A stretch of 64,000 nucleotides of DNA, taken from the NCBI GenBank assembly GCA_028017165.1, contig CM051522.1, positions 52,608,064 through 52,672,063 on the forward strand, read 5' to 3'. The position numbers and the translations under genes were made by a program. The notes under the pieces are model-generated. The model saw only the letters and a list, made by a program, of their open reading frames with translations, was not told the DNA's origin and did no database searches. Below, piece after piece: positions 1-11,988 of this stretch (position 1 is its first letter; every line of letters starts with the position of its first letter). The stretch comes from Herpetospermum pedunculosum (taxonomy: Eukaryota > Streptophyta > Magnoliopsida > Cucurbitales > Cucurbitaceae).

Positions 1-745
1 CTTCTTTTGTCACTTCTCGATATGTCATCGCTTCCACCCACTTAGTAAAATAATCTATGACTACTAAAATGAATCGATGCCCATTTTAAGCTTTAGGTTC
101 AATGGGACCTATAACGTCCATTCCCCACATAGAGAATGGCCAAGGGGATGTCATGACGTGCAAATGAGATGAAGGAGTGTGGGCCCTGTCTGCATAAATC
201 TGACATTTATGGCATCCTCTCGCATATTTGATACAATCAGATTCCATGGTTAACCAGTAGTACCCAGCTCTTAATGCTTGTTTAGCCATCATATGTCCAT
301 TTGCATGCGTGCCACAAATTCCCTCGTGAATTTCTTCCATGATCGTGTTGGCTTCAACTGTATCCACACATCTTAGAAGTACCATGTCTTGATTCATTTT
401 GTAGAGTAACTCTCCATTTAGGAATAACTTCATCGCTAGCTTCCTAAGTGTGCGTTTGTCATTTTCTGAGGTATTAGGCGAATATTCTCTATGATTGATA
501 TAACGTATTATATCATGGTACCAAGGCTTGCCATCAGGTTCTTGTTCAATATTCATGCAAGATGCTTGAACATCTCGTTTTCCGATTTTGATGGGTTCAA
601 TCTCTTGATTGGGATCTATGTTGAGCATGACTGCCAATATGGCCAGAGCATCTGCTATTTGATTGATTTCCCTCGGTAGATAGGCAAAAGTGATTTCTTC
701 GAAGCTTTGAGCCAATTCTGTTATAAGCTTTTTATATCGCAACAA
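1..745 (-). pseudogene. Tat-1 integrase and end of second RNase H (remnant)
   Basis: The first part matches the tail of the archaeal-type RNase H (PREINQIADALA). The integrase zinc region follows, with a late CHKC pair, then the start of the catalytic core (WGMDVIGPIEPKA), which holds the first catalytic Asp. A stop codon (about 86-88) follows directly; the same frame then continues to the window edge with core-like residues (FILVVIDYFTKWVEA). Between 745 and 841 the RNase H reading frame is lost through stops and frameshifts. The integrase would join element cDNA to host DNA; this copy cannot make a full protein. Confidence 0.85.
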
Positions 746-840
746 TTTGGAGTCTCTTGTCTCTCATTCCCCTCTTAATTGATGAATCACTAACAATCTC
801 CCAGGACTCGAAGTTTTTTAATTCTCATATCTAAGGCAAA

Positions 841-2823
841 CTAGACCCCCATAGAGCACGCCTCATATTCAGCCATATTATGAGTACAGTCAAAGCTTAA
901 TTTTGCAGTGAGAGGAAATAGTTTCCCTTTAGGTGATATTAAGATGGCCCCTATTCCGTTACCGAACTCATTAGAAGCCCCGTCAAATAACATGGTCCAT
1001 TCTTCTGATTCCGGGATTTCTTCTTCTTTTATCACGGAAGATATAAATTCATCTGGAAAGTCAAACTTCATTGGTTCATAATCCTCTACGGCTTGTTCAG
1101 CAAAATAATCAGCTAGTGCACTTCCTTTTATTGGCTTTCGAGTGACATAAACGATATCATATTCGGATAGAAGGACTTGCCATCTTGCAATTCTGCCAGA
1201 AAGGAATGGTTTCTCGCAGATGTATTTAATGGGATCCATTTTCGAGATGAGCCAAGTCGTATAGTATAGCATGTACGGTCTGAGACGGCGAGCGGCCCAG
1301 GCTAGCGCACAACATGTCTTTTCTAACATGGTGTATTTAGCTTCACAACTAGTAAATTTCTTGCTCAAGTAATATATGGCTTGTTCTCTTCTCCCTGATT
1401 CATCATGTTGTCCTAGTACACACCCCATTGAATTTTCTGTCACAGTGATATATAGAATAAGTGGGCGACCTAGAGTTGGCGGCACAAGAATGAGAGGATT
1501 ATGTAAGTATTGTTTTATCTTTTCAAATGCTTTTTGACAATTTTCGTCCCATACTCCTGCATCATTCTTACGAAGTAGCTTGAAGATTGGTTCACATGTT
1601 GCTGTTAGATGTGATATGAATCTTGCAATGTAATTCAGTCTTCCTAAGAATCCTCTAACTTCCTTTTGAGTATGCGGTGGTGGCATCTCTATAATAGCTT
1701 TGACTTTATCAGGATCGACCTTGATTCCTTCCTGGCTTACAACAAAGCCTAATAATTTCCCAGAAGTTGCTCCAAATGTGCATTTATTTGGATTCAACTT
1801 TAATTTAAAGTTCCTCAACCGATCGAACAACTTCCGAAGAATGGTTGTATGCTCTTCTCCTTGTCTTGACTTAGCAATCATGTCGTCCACATACACTTCG
1901 ATCTCTTTATGCATCATATCGTGGAAGATAGCGATCATGGCTCGCTGATAGGTTGCCTCAGCATTTCTCAGTCCAAATGGCATGACCTTATAGCAGAAGG
2001 TCCCCCACAGTGTAATGAACGTCGTCTTTTCCTGATCCTCTTGTGCCATTTTTATTTGGTTATAGCGAAAGAATCCGTCCATGAAGGAAAAAGTGGGAAA
2101 TCCTGCAGTATTATCTACTAGCACATCTATATGAGGAAGAGGGAAATTGTCTTTAGGGCTTGCTCGATTCAAATCTCTGTAATCAACGCACATCCGCACT
2201 TGCCCATTTTTTTTCGGTACAGGTACAATATTTGCTACCCATTCAGGATAGTTTGCCACTGTCAAGAACCATGGATTCATCTGTTTGCTAACTTCTTCTT
2301 TTATTTTAATCAGCATATCTAGCTTCATTTTACGCAATTTTTGTCTTACTGGTTTACATTCAGATTTAAGTGGTATGTGATGTGCTACTATGTTTGTGTC
2401 TAAACCCGACATGTCTTGATAAGACCAAGCAAAAACATCAGCGTATTCATGGAGTAAACTTATCAACATCCGACGACTTTCAGTAGACATGCTCGTCCCA
2501 ATTTTAACGTCTTTGACCTCTGTTTGGGACCCTAGATTGATTGTCTCTATCAACTCCTCATGTGGTCCTAACATTTTTTCCTCTTCATCAATCATTCTTA
2601 ATAACTCAGGGGTGAACTCAACATCCTCTTCATCGTCACTTATTTCATTATCAGATTCAACGTTGCATGTAGGGGTGTCCAGTTCATGTTTATAACCAAT
2701 GACACTTTCAATCTCATTATCACTGTTTAAAAGAACAATTATTTGGTATGATGAAAAGAAGAAAAAAATGTAGAGAAACCAAATAAAATTTAAGAAACTG
2801 GTATATAGTAGAGAGATTGACAA
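841..2823 (-). pseudogene. Tat-1 reverse transcriptase, RNase H and archaeal-type RNase H
   Basis: A 660-residue open frame. RT runs from about residue 165 (WVANIVPVPKKNG) through the catalytic YVDDM at 311-315. The first RNase H follows; the position usually held by its first Asp reads LYITVTENSMG, as is common in Tat elements where this domain is degenerate. The second RNase H starts near residue 605 with WTMLFDGAS (Asp about 614) and breaks off after AEYEAC at a stop near 841. The first 30 or so residues are hydrophobic and look like read-through of spacer DNA, so the annotated start is not meaningful. RT copies element RNA into cDNA. The RT core is open, but the flanking domains are broken. 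Confidence 0.9.
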
Positions 2824-2923
2824 AGAGTTGAAACGAAATGTTGATTCTTTTACTGAAATATTGAAATGTTAACATAGGAATTTAAAATACTAAAACATCT
2901 AAAGTAAACAAATAGTTAAACAA

Positions 2924-4038
2924 TTACTTTGATATTTCAATAGTAACAGAAGGTAGCTCGAAAAGAGTCCAATTGTTGAGTTCAAAATCCTCCGGGCATA
3001 GGTATACTAAAGGATCTGCTTCCTCCACTTCTTCAATTATTGCCATAACCCCAGAATCTTGGCCTTCGGGATAAATTACACCCGCAGATTTGAATGAATC
3101 ATAAAGATGAGGAATGAAATTCATCCGATGTTCAGACTCGTGATCTTCAAACTTTGTCAGGCGATTTCTCCCTTTATATCCATTCGCATTGATCATGTCC
3201 CCTTTGCTCGGTTTATATCCCAATCTGAACCTCCTCATATTTTTTTGCATATTTAACATATCGTCCAAACTTTTACTGCTCGCGTTCAGAGAAAGCTTGT
3301 TCAGTCGCAGCTGCACCTTTTCTATCTCTCTAGGTATAGTTGTTGTATTTGCAACCTCGAACGATTGAAATGAAGATTCAAAGGCCTCTTCTGCTGCTTC
3401 TATGTAAGGCATTGATGAAGGCTTTGAGATTAAAATGTCTTCCTGTCCAGATATGATTACTATTTTGTGATCAACAACGAATTTAAGCTTCTGGTGTAGT
3501 GACGATGGGACCACCCCGGCAGAATGAATCCAAGGGCGTCCCAATAGGAAACTGTAGGCCGAATTAATATTCATGACCTGAAATGTTATGTTAAAGATGC
3601 AAGGTCCTATTTTAATAGGAACATCTATGTCTCCGATCACTTCACTGCGTGCCCCATCAAAAGCTCTTACTATCATAGTGCTTGGCCTAATGTGGACATG
3701 TCGACTGGCAACCTTTCCAACGTGGATTTAGGTATTATATTCAGAGAGGAACCGTTATCAACAAGAACCTTTGCCACAACAAACCTTCTGCATTTGACTG
3801 TAATATGAAGGGCCTTAGTGTGACCCGTTCCTTCTGGTGGTAGTTCATCGTCTGTGAATGTCACAAAACTTGCTGCATTAATGTTTCCGATGATATTATC
3901 TAAGTTGTCCACCGTGATATCTTGTGGGACATAAGCCTGGTTTAGTATATTTAGCAAAGTTTTGCAATGCGCCTCTGAACACAGCAACAAGGTTAATATG
4001 GAAATTTTTGAAGGTGTTCGGCTTAATTGCTCTATCAC
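2924..4038 (-). pseudogene. Tat-1 retropepsin-like protease region, frameshifted
   Basis: Two overlapping frames, 3673-4038 and 2924-3676, together cover the protease. The first holds the active-site segment VLVDNGSSLNIIP (Asp-Asn-Gly where Asp-Thr/Ser-Gly is canonical). The second holds the flap and C-terminal part with LLGRPWIHSAG. The frame change near 3690-3700 looks like the loss of one base just after VDMS, because homologous residues resume in the other frame. Retropepsins cut the Gag-Pol polyprotein. About 100 bp of non-coding sequence (2824-2923) separates this region from the RT frame. Confidence 0.85.
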
Positions 4039-4098
4039 TTTGTAATCGCTCTGTTTGACCAGCTTTAAAAATTCTTGGATGTCCTCCTCAGCTGCTGG

Positions 4099-5571
4099 CT
4101 ACTTAGCCTCCGATTTTTTCACTATGATGGATTCTCCTGCCTCGTTATCGATATCCTCGTAGACTTTGGTCTTCCCTTTTTCCTTGTTTTTGTCCTTTAG
4201 TAATTCCTGGGGTGTATAACACCTCCCACTTCGCGTCAGGCTTCCCACTCTTGTGATGTTCTCCACTGGAAGTGAGTCATTACCAACAATGATCTCATAT
4301 CCGTATTTCCAGGGCACTGCTTTAGAACTTTTATATTCATAGGGAGACGGTATTTGGATAGTAATTAGCCTGGGATTGGTAATAGAGGTGTTCATCTTCT
4401 CTTGGTAAAAAATGGTTAAAGGCTTCGGAACCTTTGAACTTCCATTGGGAGAGAACACTCCTGCCGCATTTACTTCGCCTTCTTGTGACGATTAAGAGAT
4501 TGTTTTCTGCAAGACTGTTAGGATATGTGAATCTAGCAACACTTGGACCTTTTGGCGAAAATGATGGCACTGGCCAATGGAATGACCCTTTGCTCCAGCA
4601 TGGTACGAACATGTCAAATTATCTTCATATTTATCATGAGCCGAATCAGGTCGAAGATATTCTACCTCAATGTACTCGTTGCTGAATAAAATCTCAAACA
4701 GTTCTTCCATAGAGATCTTCATTCCCTTGACATCCTTCTTCATGTTTGGTTCGTGAACTTCTATTGCGTTCACACGAGGATTTTGGTGATTGGGTAGAGG
4801 GTTGTTGTTGACATTGGGCTCATTTCCCTTCTTGAAGTTCAACCATCCTGCTTTGACCAGCTCTTGTACCCTATATTTCAGCGTGATACAATTTTCTGTC
4901 GAGTGTCCTGCTGCCCTGCATGATATTCACAGTGGGCATTTGCGTCGTACCACTTTGGATAAGGAGGTTGCATAAGTACTACAGGTACAGGTGATAATTG
5001 ATTATTTTGAAATAACTGGGGTAACAACTCAGCGTATGTCATTGGTATCGGGTCAAATTGAGTCTGCTTATAAGCTCCTCTATTACTTTGTTGCCCCTGA
5101 GCATAGACAGGTGTTTGTTGATTCCTAGGTTGGTAGCCTTGATTACCTTGAGGTCGTGGGTTTTGAGGAAAAGCTAGAGGGTATTGTGTTATCGTGTTGT
5201 TAACATACGGCTGATGAGTCGTGTATAACTCGGATGATATTGCGGCATCCTGGAGTTGGAGTACGGCTGCTGGCTCCAATTGGGCTGACTTGCATTGCTC
5301 ACCATTTGATCTTCTCCCTTCTTTGGAAAACTTCTCTTCTTTGTGACTGACGACTCAGATGCATCGGTTATCCTACCATGCTTAATCCCATATTCAATCC
5401 TCTCTCCGATCGTCATTATGTCAGAAAATTGGTTGAAGCACTCCCAATCATCTTATCGTAGAAATGAGATTTGAGAGTGTTCATGAACATGGCTGATAAC
5501 TCCTTATCAGTTAGAGGAGGTTGTATTTAAGCAGCGATATCTCTCCACCTTTGTGCGTACTCCTTGAAGCT
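4099..5571 (-). pseudogene. Tat-1 gag C-terminal and linker region, badly broken
   Basis: Several short frames (4099-4458, 4492-4842, 4878-5279, 5189-5416) carry pieces typical of the Tat gag C-terminus. These are a glutamine/proline-rich stretch (QGNQGYQPRNQQTP), a Cys/His segment CEYHAG and a second Cys/His segment YHAGAKGHSIGQCHHF that resembles a degenerate zinc knuckle. Stops at about 5524-5526 and 5572-5574 and a frameshift near 5418 separate it from the gag core. The region would have bound genomic RNA. It is assigned by position and residue pattern; the exact domain limits cannot be set. Confidence 0.75.
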
Positions 5572-6378
5572 TTATGCGCTCTTCTTTTCCATTCTTTGCA
5601 AATCCATTCGATCAAGGGTCATGTCTATGTTATGCTTGTATTGCTTTAGGAAAGAATCGGCTAAATTCTTCCACGAGTAGATATGAGTATTGTCTAACTG
5701 CATGTACCAACGAGACGCTGGACCAGTCAAACAGTCTTGGAAACAGTGGATTAACAATTTTTCATTCTGAACATGTGCAGCCATTTTCTTGCAATACATG
5801 ATGAGATGGCTCCTTGGACATGATGTCCCCTCATACTTTTCGAATTCTGGCACCTTGTACTTTGGTGAGATTACAACATCAGGAACAAGGCATAACTTGG
5901 AGGCGTCAATATTCCCAAAAACATCTGTCCCTTCAATTTCTCTTAACCTTTCCTCGAGGATTTCGAGTGTTCCATTGTTAGGGGTTTTGCATTCCCCTTT
6001 TGTTGAATCCTTCTTGACCTCAGGGTTTTCCAGATTAGGAACTGTGATAGTTACCCTGGATGGTCCTTCCTTAGGGTGTACAAACCCAGCTTGATCATTC
6101 ATGGAGACTCCTTCACCTTTGAAGAACTGGAAAGGGTATTGTCCTGCTGACGAATGGTACATCGGGTCACACGAGGTGTATGGCGGCGGGATGAACCTTT
6201 CAGTTTGGGTGTGTATAGAAGGATTGACTTCGAAAGAGTCACTAGCGGTATTGTTGGGTTGTGCTAGATCAGCCACCGTTTTCCCTTTTTCTAACAAACT
6301 GAGGATTGATTCTACCTTCTCCCGCAGCTCGTTCATTTCTTTTCTTGTTTTTTCTATTTTCACCTGTTGTTCCTCCAT
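5572..6378 (-). pseudogene. Tat-1 Gag core (retrotrans_gag domain)
   Basis: A 268-residue open frame. Residues 1-25 form a charged helix (EKTRKEMNELREKVESIL). A linker of about 130 residues follows, then the gag capsid-like domain from about residue 165 (VPEFEKYEGTSCPRSHL...SRWYMQLDNTHIYSWKNLADSFLKQY), a pattern known from Tat/Ogre gag. The frame stops at 5572-5574 just where the family normally continues into a KEYAQRWRDIA-like segment, and that segment is visible downstream in the same frame. The stop is therefore a nonsense mutation, not a natural end. Gag forms the virus-like particle in the cytoplasm. Confidence 0.88.
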
Positions 6379-6740
6379 AATTCTTGTTGCTTGCCTAGTG
6401 TCATGAACGCGACGAGTTGGTGGTGGTTGAGCTATTTTTTATTCTGTTTTTATTATTTTTTAGAGGTTAAAACATAATAAAAAAGAAATAGAAAGACAAG
6501 ACACAATCACATGATGCGTGAAAGAAAGCTTTTACTAATTAAATGGAACGAACATTTCGATTTAAAGGGTGAACAAATACACCAAATAAAATACTAGAAA
6601 AAGAAAGCCCTAAGAAAGAAAAAAATAAAAGTCTCGGGGAACAGTCAATGTAAGTGGCCAAAGTACCCAAGATCGCTACGAATCATCCTTAAGAACTCAA
6701 ATAATTCCTCTGCGTTAGCTGTCATTGGTGAAGTATTTTC

Positions 6741-8759
6741 TTATAGATGTCTTGCCCATTTTGCAAATCCTCGAGCTCTTCTAGCCATTATCTTGATAGT
6801 ATCCATTGTTCTATTCACTTTTCCAATAACCATTTGCATATCATCTCTCACAAAGTGATAATCCTGTTTTATAGAACTATATTCTTTTTCTAAATGTTCT
6901 TTTTCCTGCGACAATTTCTCACATGCTTTTTGGTATACTCCAAGTTGTTGCTCTAATAGACTTGCATAATCTTTCAAGATATTATACCCTTCTAAATGAT
7001 TGTCAATATCTCCGTAAAGACCAACGTTAGCCCTTTCTAATTTAGTGAGTTGTTTTTCTTTATTCCTGATGATATCTTTCATTTCCAAGACTAATTCTAA
7101 AAGAGAGTTTTTTCCTTCAGTAAAGTCATTTATCTTACTCTCTTGCAGGTGAACTGTTTTTCGCAACGTTTCATTATGATTCTTCAACGCATGATTCTCT
7201 TTGCTTAAACCTTTGTTTTCCTCGTCTAGCCAGTCATGAGCTCTTTGTCGTTTTGCTTGCTTTCTATTCATCCCTTCTGATCTTTCGAACCTTTCGTTGG
7301 TTTGGGCTACCTGTTCCATTAATCGGTTAACCTCCTGTCGCAGTTTCTCATTTTCCAGTTCCAGAGTTTGATTCCTTTCCCATAATCTTTTATGCTTTGT
7401 CGTTTCTCGATCTGGCTCATCCATCATCATTTTATTGGAAGGTTCTCTAATGTTGCAAGCCAAGATTCCCATCACGCTCTTCTTCCTCCTGGTGTGCCAG
7501 CACAAATATTCAGGAGTAGTCCCCTCACAATGACCGCTACTCTCTATCCGTCTTACTGCTCTCCAGGAGTTCAATACTTGTCGTTTTTTCCTATTGGAAT
7601 CTTCACAGTCATACGAGAACTCCAATTTGCTGAGTCCATGAGTTACGGGTATAAATTGCCTAAACCACATTTGTCGTAAAACCATCAATGGTGCATAATG
7701 GATACACCCCCAAGGGCCCAAGAGAGGAACTGTATGATAGTCACCGCACCTATATATTAGTGTTTTCAAAGGCATCCATGATGCCTTCCATATTATGCTT
7801 CACATTGTTACTTCTGACAGAAATGATACCCATGCCTCTTTCTTTGGATAATTCACGTCCCATTGGGTTGTGCCAAACTCTGAGATGGTGCTCCGCGTTA
7901 TGTTCCAAGTGCTACTATAGTTGACCTTCGGGCATCTGAAATCTTTTGGGAATTTAATGTGATTATGCATCCATATGTAGAGCAATGGAACACAAAATCT
8001 TAATTTCCCCTCTTTGTTACCTCTACAAAAGTTAAGTGTCATGAAGGTTTCTGCGAGAAGAGGTATGATTGGATTTAATCCTTGCTCTATATTGAAAAAT
8101 AATTTTAAAACATGCCCATCGACGCGTCATTTTGTTTTAGGATACAAGACTGTTCCGTAAATGCATAGTGCGAGCAACGTCAGACCTTTTTCTTGCTTGA
8201 TGTGATTGCAGGCGAGTTCAACTAAATAATCCAATGATATGGATTCCTCTCTTCCCTTGACTTCTAAGTGCTTTTGTATTTCAACGACACGCACCTGAAG
8301 AAATTCAGCCAAAATCCTCTTTGCGGTGTGCTGTGGATTAAAGTAGTAGACTGACTCCCCGACCCTTTCTGGAATATCCAACATCGAGTGATATTCTTCA
8401 ATAGTAGGCACCGGATCAATATCTCTAAACGTGAAGCATCTATAGGCAGGATCCCAAAAGTCCAGCAAAGCTTGTATGGCAAAACGATTGACTAGTACGT
8501 ACATAAGATCAACTATATTACCATATTTTTTTGAAAACTCAAACCTCTGTTCTGGTGTCAAACCCTCCCATATGGCTTTCAGCTTTCCTAAGTCATTGGA
8601 AATAAACTGCACTCGGGTGGAGGAACGTAACGGCTCTGTATCAGTAGAGGATAAGCTATCTCCTTGTCTCAACTGCATCTGCTCGGCCCAGTGAAGTACA
8701 CTACTCAACTCGTCATATCGAGATGTAGGTGACCGTCGATGTAATGGGTACATTTGCAT
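6741..8759 (-). pseudogene. Tat-1 extra ORF upstream of gag (DUF7745-like plus coiled coil)
   Basis: Three open segments (8127-8759, 7800-8042, 6741-7775) lie in one frame of 673 codons, interrupted by two in-frame stops at 8127-8129 and 7800-7802. The N-terminal half (SNDLGKLKAIWEGLTPEQR, then a FRDIDPVPTIEEYHSML segment) resembles the plant DUF7745 domain of unknown function, recognised from memory. The C-terminal third is a long charged helix region (LELENEKLRQEVNRLMEQV, then LTKLERANVGL) with heptad-like spacing, likely a coiled coil. Ogre-type elements are known to carry an extra ORF between leader and gag. Its function is not established. It was probably one protein before decay. Confidence 0.75.
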
Positions 8760-9775
8760 TCATTTTGTTCCCCTAGAAAACAAATAATAAAATTAACACT
8801 CGATTTTGAAAATAGACTTTCATGCGCCGATACGGGGGCATTTATATCCCCTCGAGGGTCGACACTACTCGATCTGAAATATTAAAAAAAAAAAAGTTTT
8901 TTAAAAAAAAAAAAAAAAAGACCCTAAATAAAATAAATAACTAAATAAACCATGAGGAAAAAAGTGAGAAATGATAAAATTCCATAAGATCTTTCATGCG
9001 CTGGTACGGGGGTTTTATACCCCTCGAAAGTCGACATTACTTAATCTTGAAAATAAAAAGGAAATTCATGCGCCTGTCCGAGACATTATCTATCTCAACG
9101 AAGGTCGACACTACTAAATCTAAAAAAATGAATTAACATGAGGACAAAAAAGGGAAGGCAATCAGCAAAGTTTTTATTTTATTTTTTTATTATTTCAAAA
9201 TCTCATACATTATCTTTTTATTAAAGGAAAAAATTGTATTTTGGCAAACACGAATATCACTCCTTTTTTAGAAAGAAATCTTTTCTTAAAAATAAGAAAT
9301 AAAAAATGAATAAAAAGTAATAGACACAAAGGAAGATAAACCATGACTAAATAAGGACGCAAATCACGAATAAATAAGCAATGATGTGTGGGTGAAGTTC
9401 TAAAACTAAAGGTAAAGGCCCCCAAATTAAATCGGATGCTAAAAATTAGCAAACGAATCAACTTCAGCGAGAATCTTTCGTGCGCCTATACAGGGGCAAT
9501 TATATCCCCTTGAAGGTCGACATTACTCGATTCTCAATTCTAATTCTAAAAGGTGGAACCCGGGTAGAACGCTTGTGATTGTGTGTGAAATGCATGATAA
9601 TGCAAAAAAAAATATAATAGGAATAAACATATTAATATAATGATAATAAATACACATGCGAGATATAAATAAAACTATTAAATAAGAAAATAAATACAAT
9701 AAAAAAAAAAGAACCAAAAAAATTGAAAATTGGATAATAAAAGATAAAATGCAATGGCCGGACCCTCTAAAAAAA
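8760..9775 (-). other. Tat-1 untranslated leader
   Basis: This is A/T-rich non-coding DNA between the extra ORF and the primer site. It contains homopolymer A runs (8881-8919) and four dispersed hairpin repeats annotated separately. I see no convincing gene in it. Confidence 0.7.
8818..9532 (-). repeat. Four copies of a ~55-bp hairpin motif in the Tat-1 leader
   Basis: Copies lie at about 8818-8875, 8991-9049, 9064-9122 and 9476-9532. Each has a TTCATGCGCC-like start, a short stem-loop and an end GGTCGACACTACT or close to it. Stems: GGGG/CCCC with a 9-nt loop at 8835-8851 and 9493-9509; GGGG/CCCC with a 7-nt loop near 9008-9023; and GAGA/TCTC with a 9-nt loop at 9080-9096. The third copy changes both sides of the stem and keeps pairing. 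Confidence 0.8.
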
Positions 9776-9794
9776 GTCTCCAGTGGAGTCGCCA
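9776..9794 (-). other. Tat-1 primer binding site (tRNA-Arg type)
   Basis: On the minus strand this reads TGGCGACTCCACTGGAGAC. It closely matches the complement of a plant tRNA-Arg(ACG) 3' end as I recall it, with about two mismatches. It lies directly after the LTR. A second TGGCGACTCC lies inside the LTR at about 9851-9862, a duplication often seen in this lineage. Confidence 0.8.
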
Positions 9795-10884
9795 TCGCGA
9801 CGCGGAGCGGCCGACGTCATCTTTTAAGGGTTTTGTTTTAAAAATAAAGAGATGGAGTCGCCACAAACCATTTTGGGTGTGATTGGTCACCTTAAAACAA
9901 AAAAAACTGGTCTAAGAAAACAGAAAATCGAGTTCGGGGGTCGATTGAGTGTAGGGAAGGTGCTAGCACCCTACAACACCCGTTAAAACGGTAGCCAAAA
10001 CTTGTCTTTATTATCCAATTAAATTTACTTAAAATGTCCTTAATTTGAGAAAAGAGGAAAAGAAATAATATGAAAAGAGAATGTCTCAACTAATCTTGCC
10101 TTAACTTTAAAATAAAGTAAGGACTCGATTTGTGAGTGAAATTACCCTTCAATTTTGTCATTAGTTGCCTTAATCCCATAACGGGGATTACACAATAAAC
10201 AAATAATTTTTGAAAGATTTTTGAAATACTTTTGATTTAAAAATTAATTTGAAATTCATTTCAAACTAGTTTAAAACAAAATAAAATTTCATGTTTTGAA
10301 AAGAATTTTGAAAGTCAATTTAAAACATTTAAAAGAAAACTAATTCATTTAAAAATATTTTTTAAAAAAAAAATTTGAAATCCCGGTAAATTATAGATTT
10401 AGAAATAAATGAAAATCAAAGTTTTAAAATTGTTCAAAAATCAATTTGACAAAACCATTTAGAAAGGAATTGGAAATTAAATTAAAAATTTTATTTTTTA
10501 AAAAAAGTTTAGAAATCAATTGTAAAACTTAAAAAAAATGCGACTTTATAAATGACACAAAATGGCGTACTTATAAATTAAAATCAATAGCAAAGATGTA
10601 ATTAAACAGATACAAAATGTAATTTAAAAAAGAAGTATAAATAAGACTTAATATAAACCAGGTATATATTTAGAAATTAAATATCAATGGCAATTTTGTA
10701 ATTTAAACAAACTAACATAATTTTGCTTACCTCAACTTAGAGCTTCAGCCGCTGTTTGCTTGGCTTCGTCGGAGTTTCAACGTCCAAGCTAGTGTCGTCA
10801 CCGCCTGCCTTCGTGAAGCCCCGCCGCTGTTGTTCGCGTAGATCCGGATTTCGCGTCGTCTACTGGTTTCAGGTAGCACCGTCG

Positions 10885-11140
10885 CTGTCGTCTGAGGTTC
10901 GCCGCCGAGGAGCTCCGTTCGTGGTTCGCGCGCCGCCGTCGTCTGAGGTTCGCCGCAGAGGATTTCCGTCCGCCGCGAGAGGTGGTGCGCCGCTGATGCT
11001 CAAGGTCGCCGAATCTGCCGCTGATGTCTGAGGTTCGCCGTCGAGGAGCTCCGCCGTGGTTCGCGCGTCGCCGTCGTCTGAGGTTCGACGCCGAGGGGTT
11101 CTATCTGCCGCAAGAGATGGTGCGCCGCCGACGATAATGG
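10885..11140 (-). repeat. GC-rich ~134-bp imperfect direct repeat in the Tat-1 LTR
   Basis: The core TCTGAGGTTCG recurs at about 10889, 10940, 11025 and 11073. The first and third copies, and the second and fourth, lie about 133-135 bp apart, so a composite unit appears to be duplicated. The block is rich in CG dinucleotides, unlike the AT-rich flanks. It lies downstream of the TATA box on the element's strand, so it would be transcribed near the 5' end of the RNA. Confidence 0.65.
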
Positions 11141-11396
11141 TGGTCAGAGATGGTGGTGGGATGAAGGTAGAGAAGATGATGAACAGTAGACCCTCGATTT
11201 GTGTGCCTGAAAAAATGGAAAAAGAAGAAAGAGAAAGTGGAGTTTTGGTGGGAAACTTATTTTGGTCAAAGAAAATCAACTTTGACTTCAAAATCACTCT
11301 TTTAAATTTCTCTCAAAAAAACTCTAATTTATCGGTCTCTCAACAGCTTTTTTTCTCTGATATTTCTCTTCTTTTTTTCTGAATGATTCTTTACTC

Positions 11397-11406
11397 GATA
11401 TTTATA
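11397..11406 (-). promoter_or_regulatory. Putative TATA box of the Tat-1 LTR
   Basis: The minus strand reads TATAAATATC, followed by a purine-rich stretch and then the GC-rich transcribed region. Position in the LTR and sequence fit a core promoter. This is inference from sequence only. Confidence 0.6.
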
Positions 11407-11507
11407 GACGATGAGAACGTCAAACAAGGTTAAAATCCAACAATTAATGACTCAAAATTTTATTTTTAATTGAAACGGATTTTGACAAAAAATGAACAAA
11501 TATATTA

Positions 11508-11885
11508 TACTCATAAATGAATATCTAATTTTAACCCAAAAATGAATTAAATATTTTATACTCATAAATGAATATCAAATTTTTAACCCAAAATAAATTA
11601 AATAATTTATACTCATAAATGAATATCCAATTTTAACCAAAAAATGAATTAAATATTTTATACTCATAAATGAATATCAAATTTTTAACCCAAAAAATGA
11701 ATTAAATAATTTATACTCATAAATGAATATCCAATTTTTAACCCAAAAATGAATTAAATAATTTATACTCATAAATGAATATCCAATTTTAACCAAAAAA
11801 TGAATTAAATATTTTATACTCATAAATGAATATCAAATTTTTAACCCAAAAAATGAATTAAATAATTTATATTCATAAATTAATA
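11508..11885. repeat. AT-rich minisatellite, 51-53 bp unit, about 8 copies
   Basis: The anchor TACTCATAAATGAAT recurs at 11508, 11559, 11610, 11661, 11714, 11766 and 11817, with a variant at 11870. Spacings are 51, 51, 51, 53, 52, 51 and 53 bp. Alternate units differ in the same way (ATCAAATTT versus ATCCAATTTT), suggesting growth by two-unit blocks. It lies in the upstream part of the Tat-1 LTR. Confidence 0.9.
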
Positions 11886-11988
11886 TTAAATTTTAGCCAT
11901 AAAATGACCCATAAATTTTATACTCTTAAAATGCCCATTTTATTTGTCAAATTAGGTCAAGACCTTTCAAAACAATTTAAACCTTACT

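Noticed and set aside
7392..8694. Plus-strand frames of 70-95 residues across the Tat-1 extra ORF
   Set aside because: They are shadows of the minus-strand coding sequence, with no domain or start context of their own.
8881..8919. Poly(A) tail of a LINE or processed gene
   Set aside because: The A runs lie inside the Tat-1 leader between two of its own repeats, with no adjacent coding relic and no target duplication.
10756..11297. Overlapping GC-rich open frames (plus 10756-11031, minus 10869-11297)
   Set aside because: Both follow from low stop-codon frequency in a CG-rich repeat. Repetitive residues and no recognisable domain.
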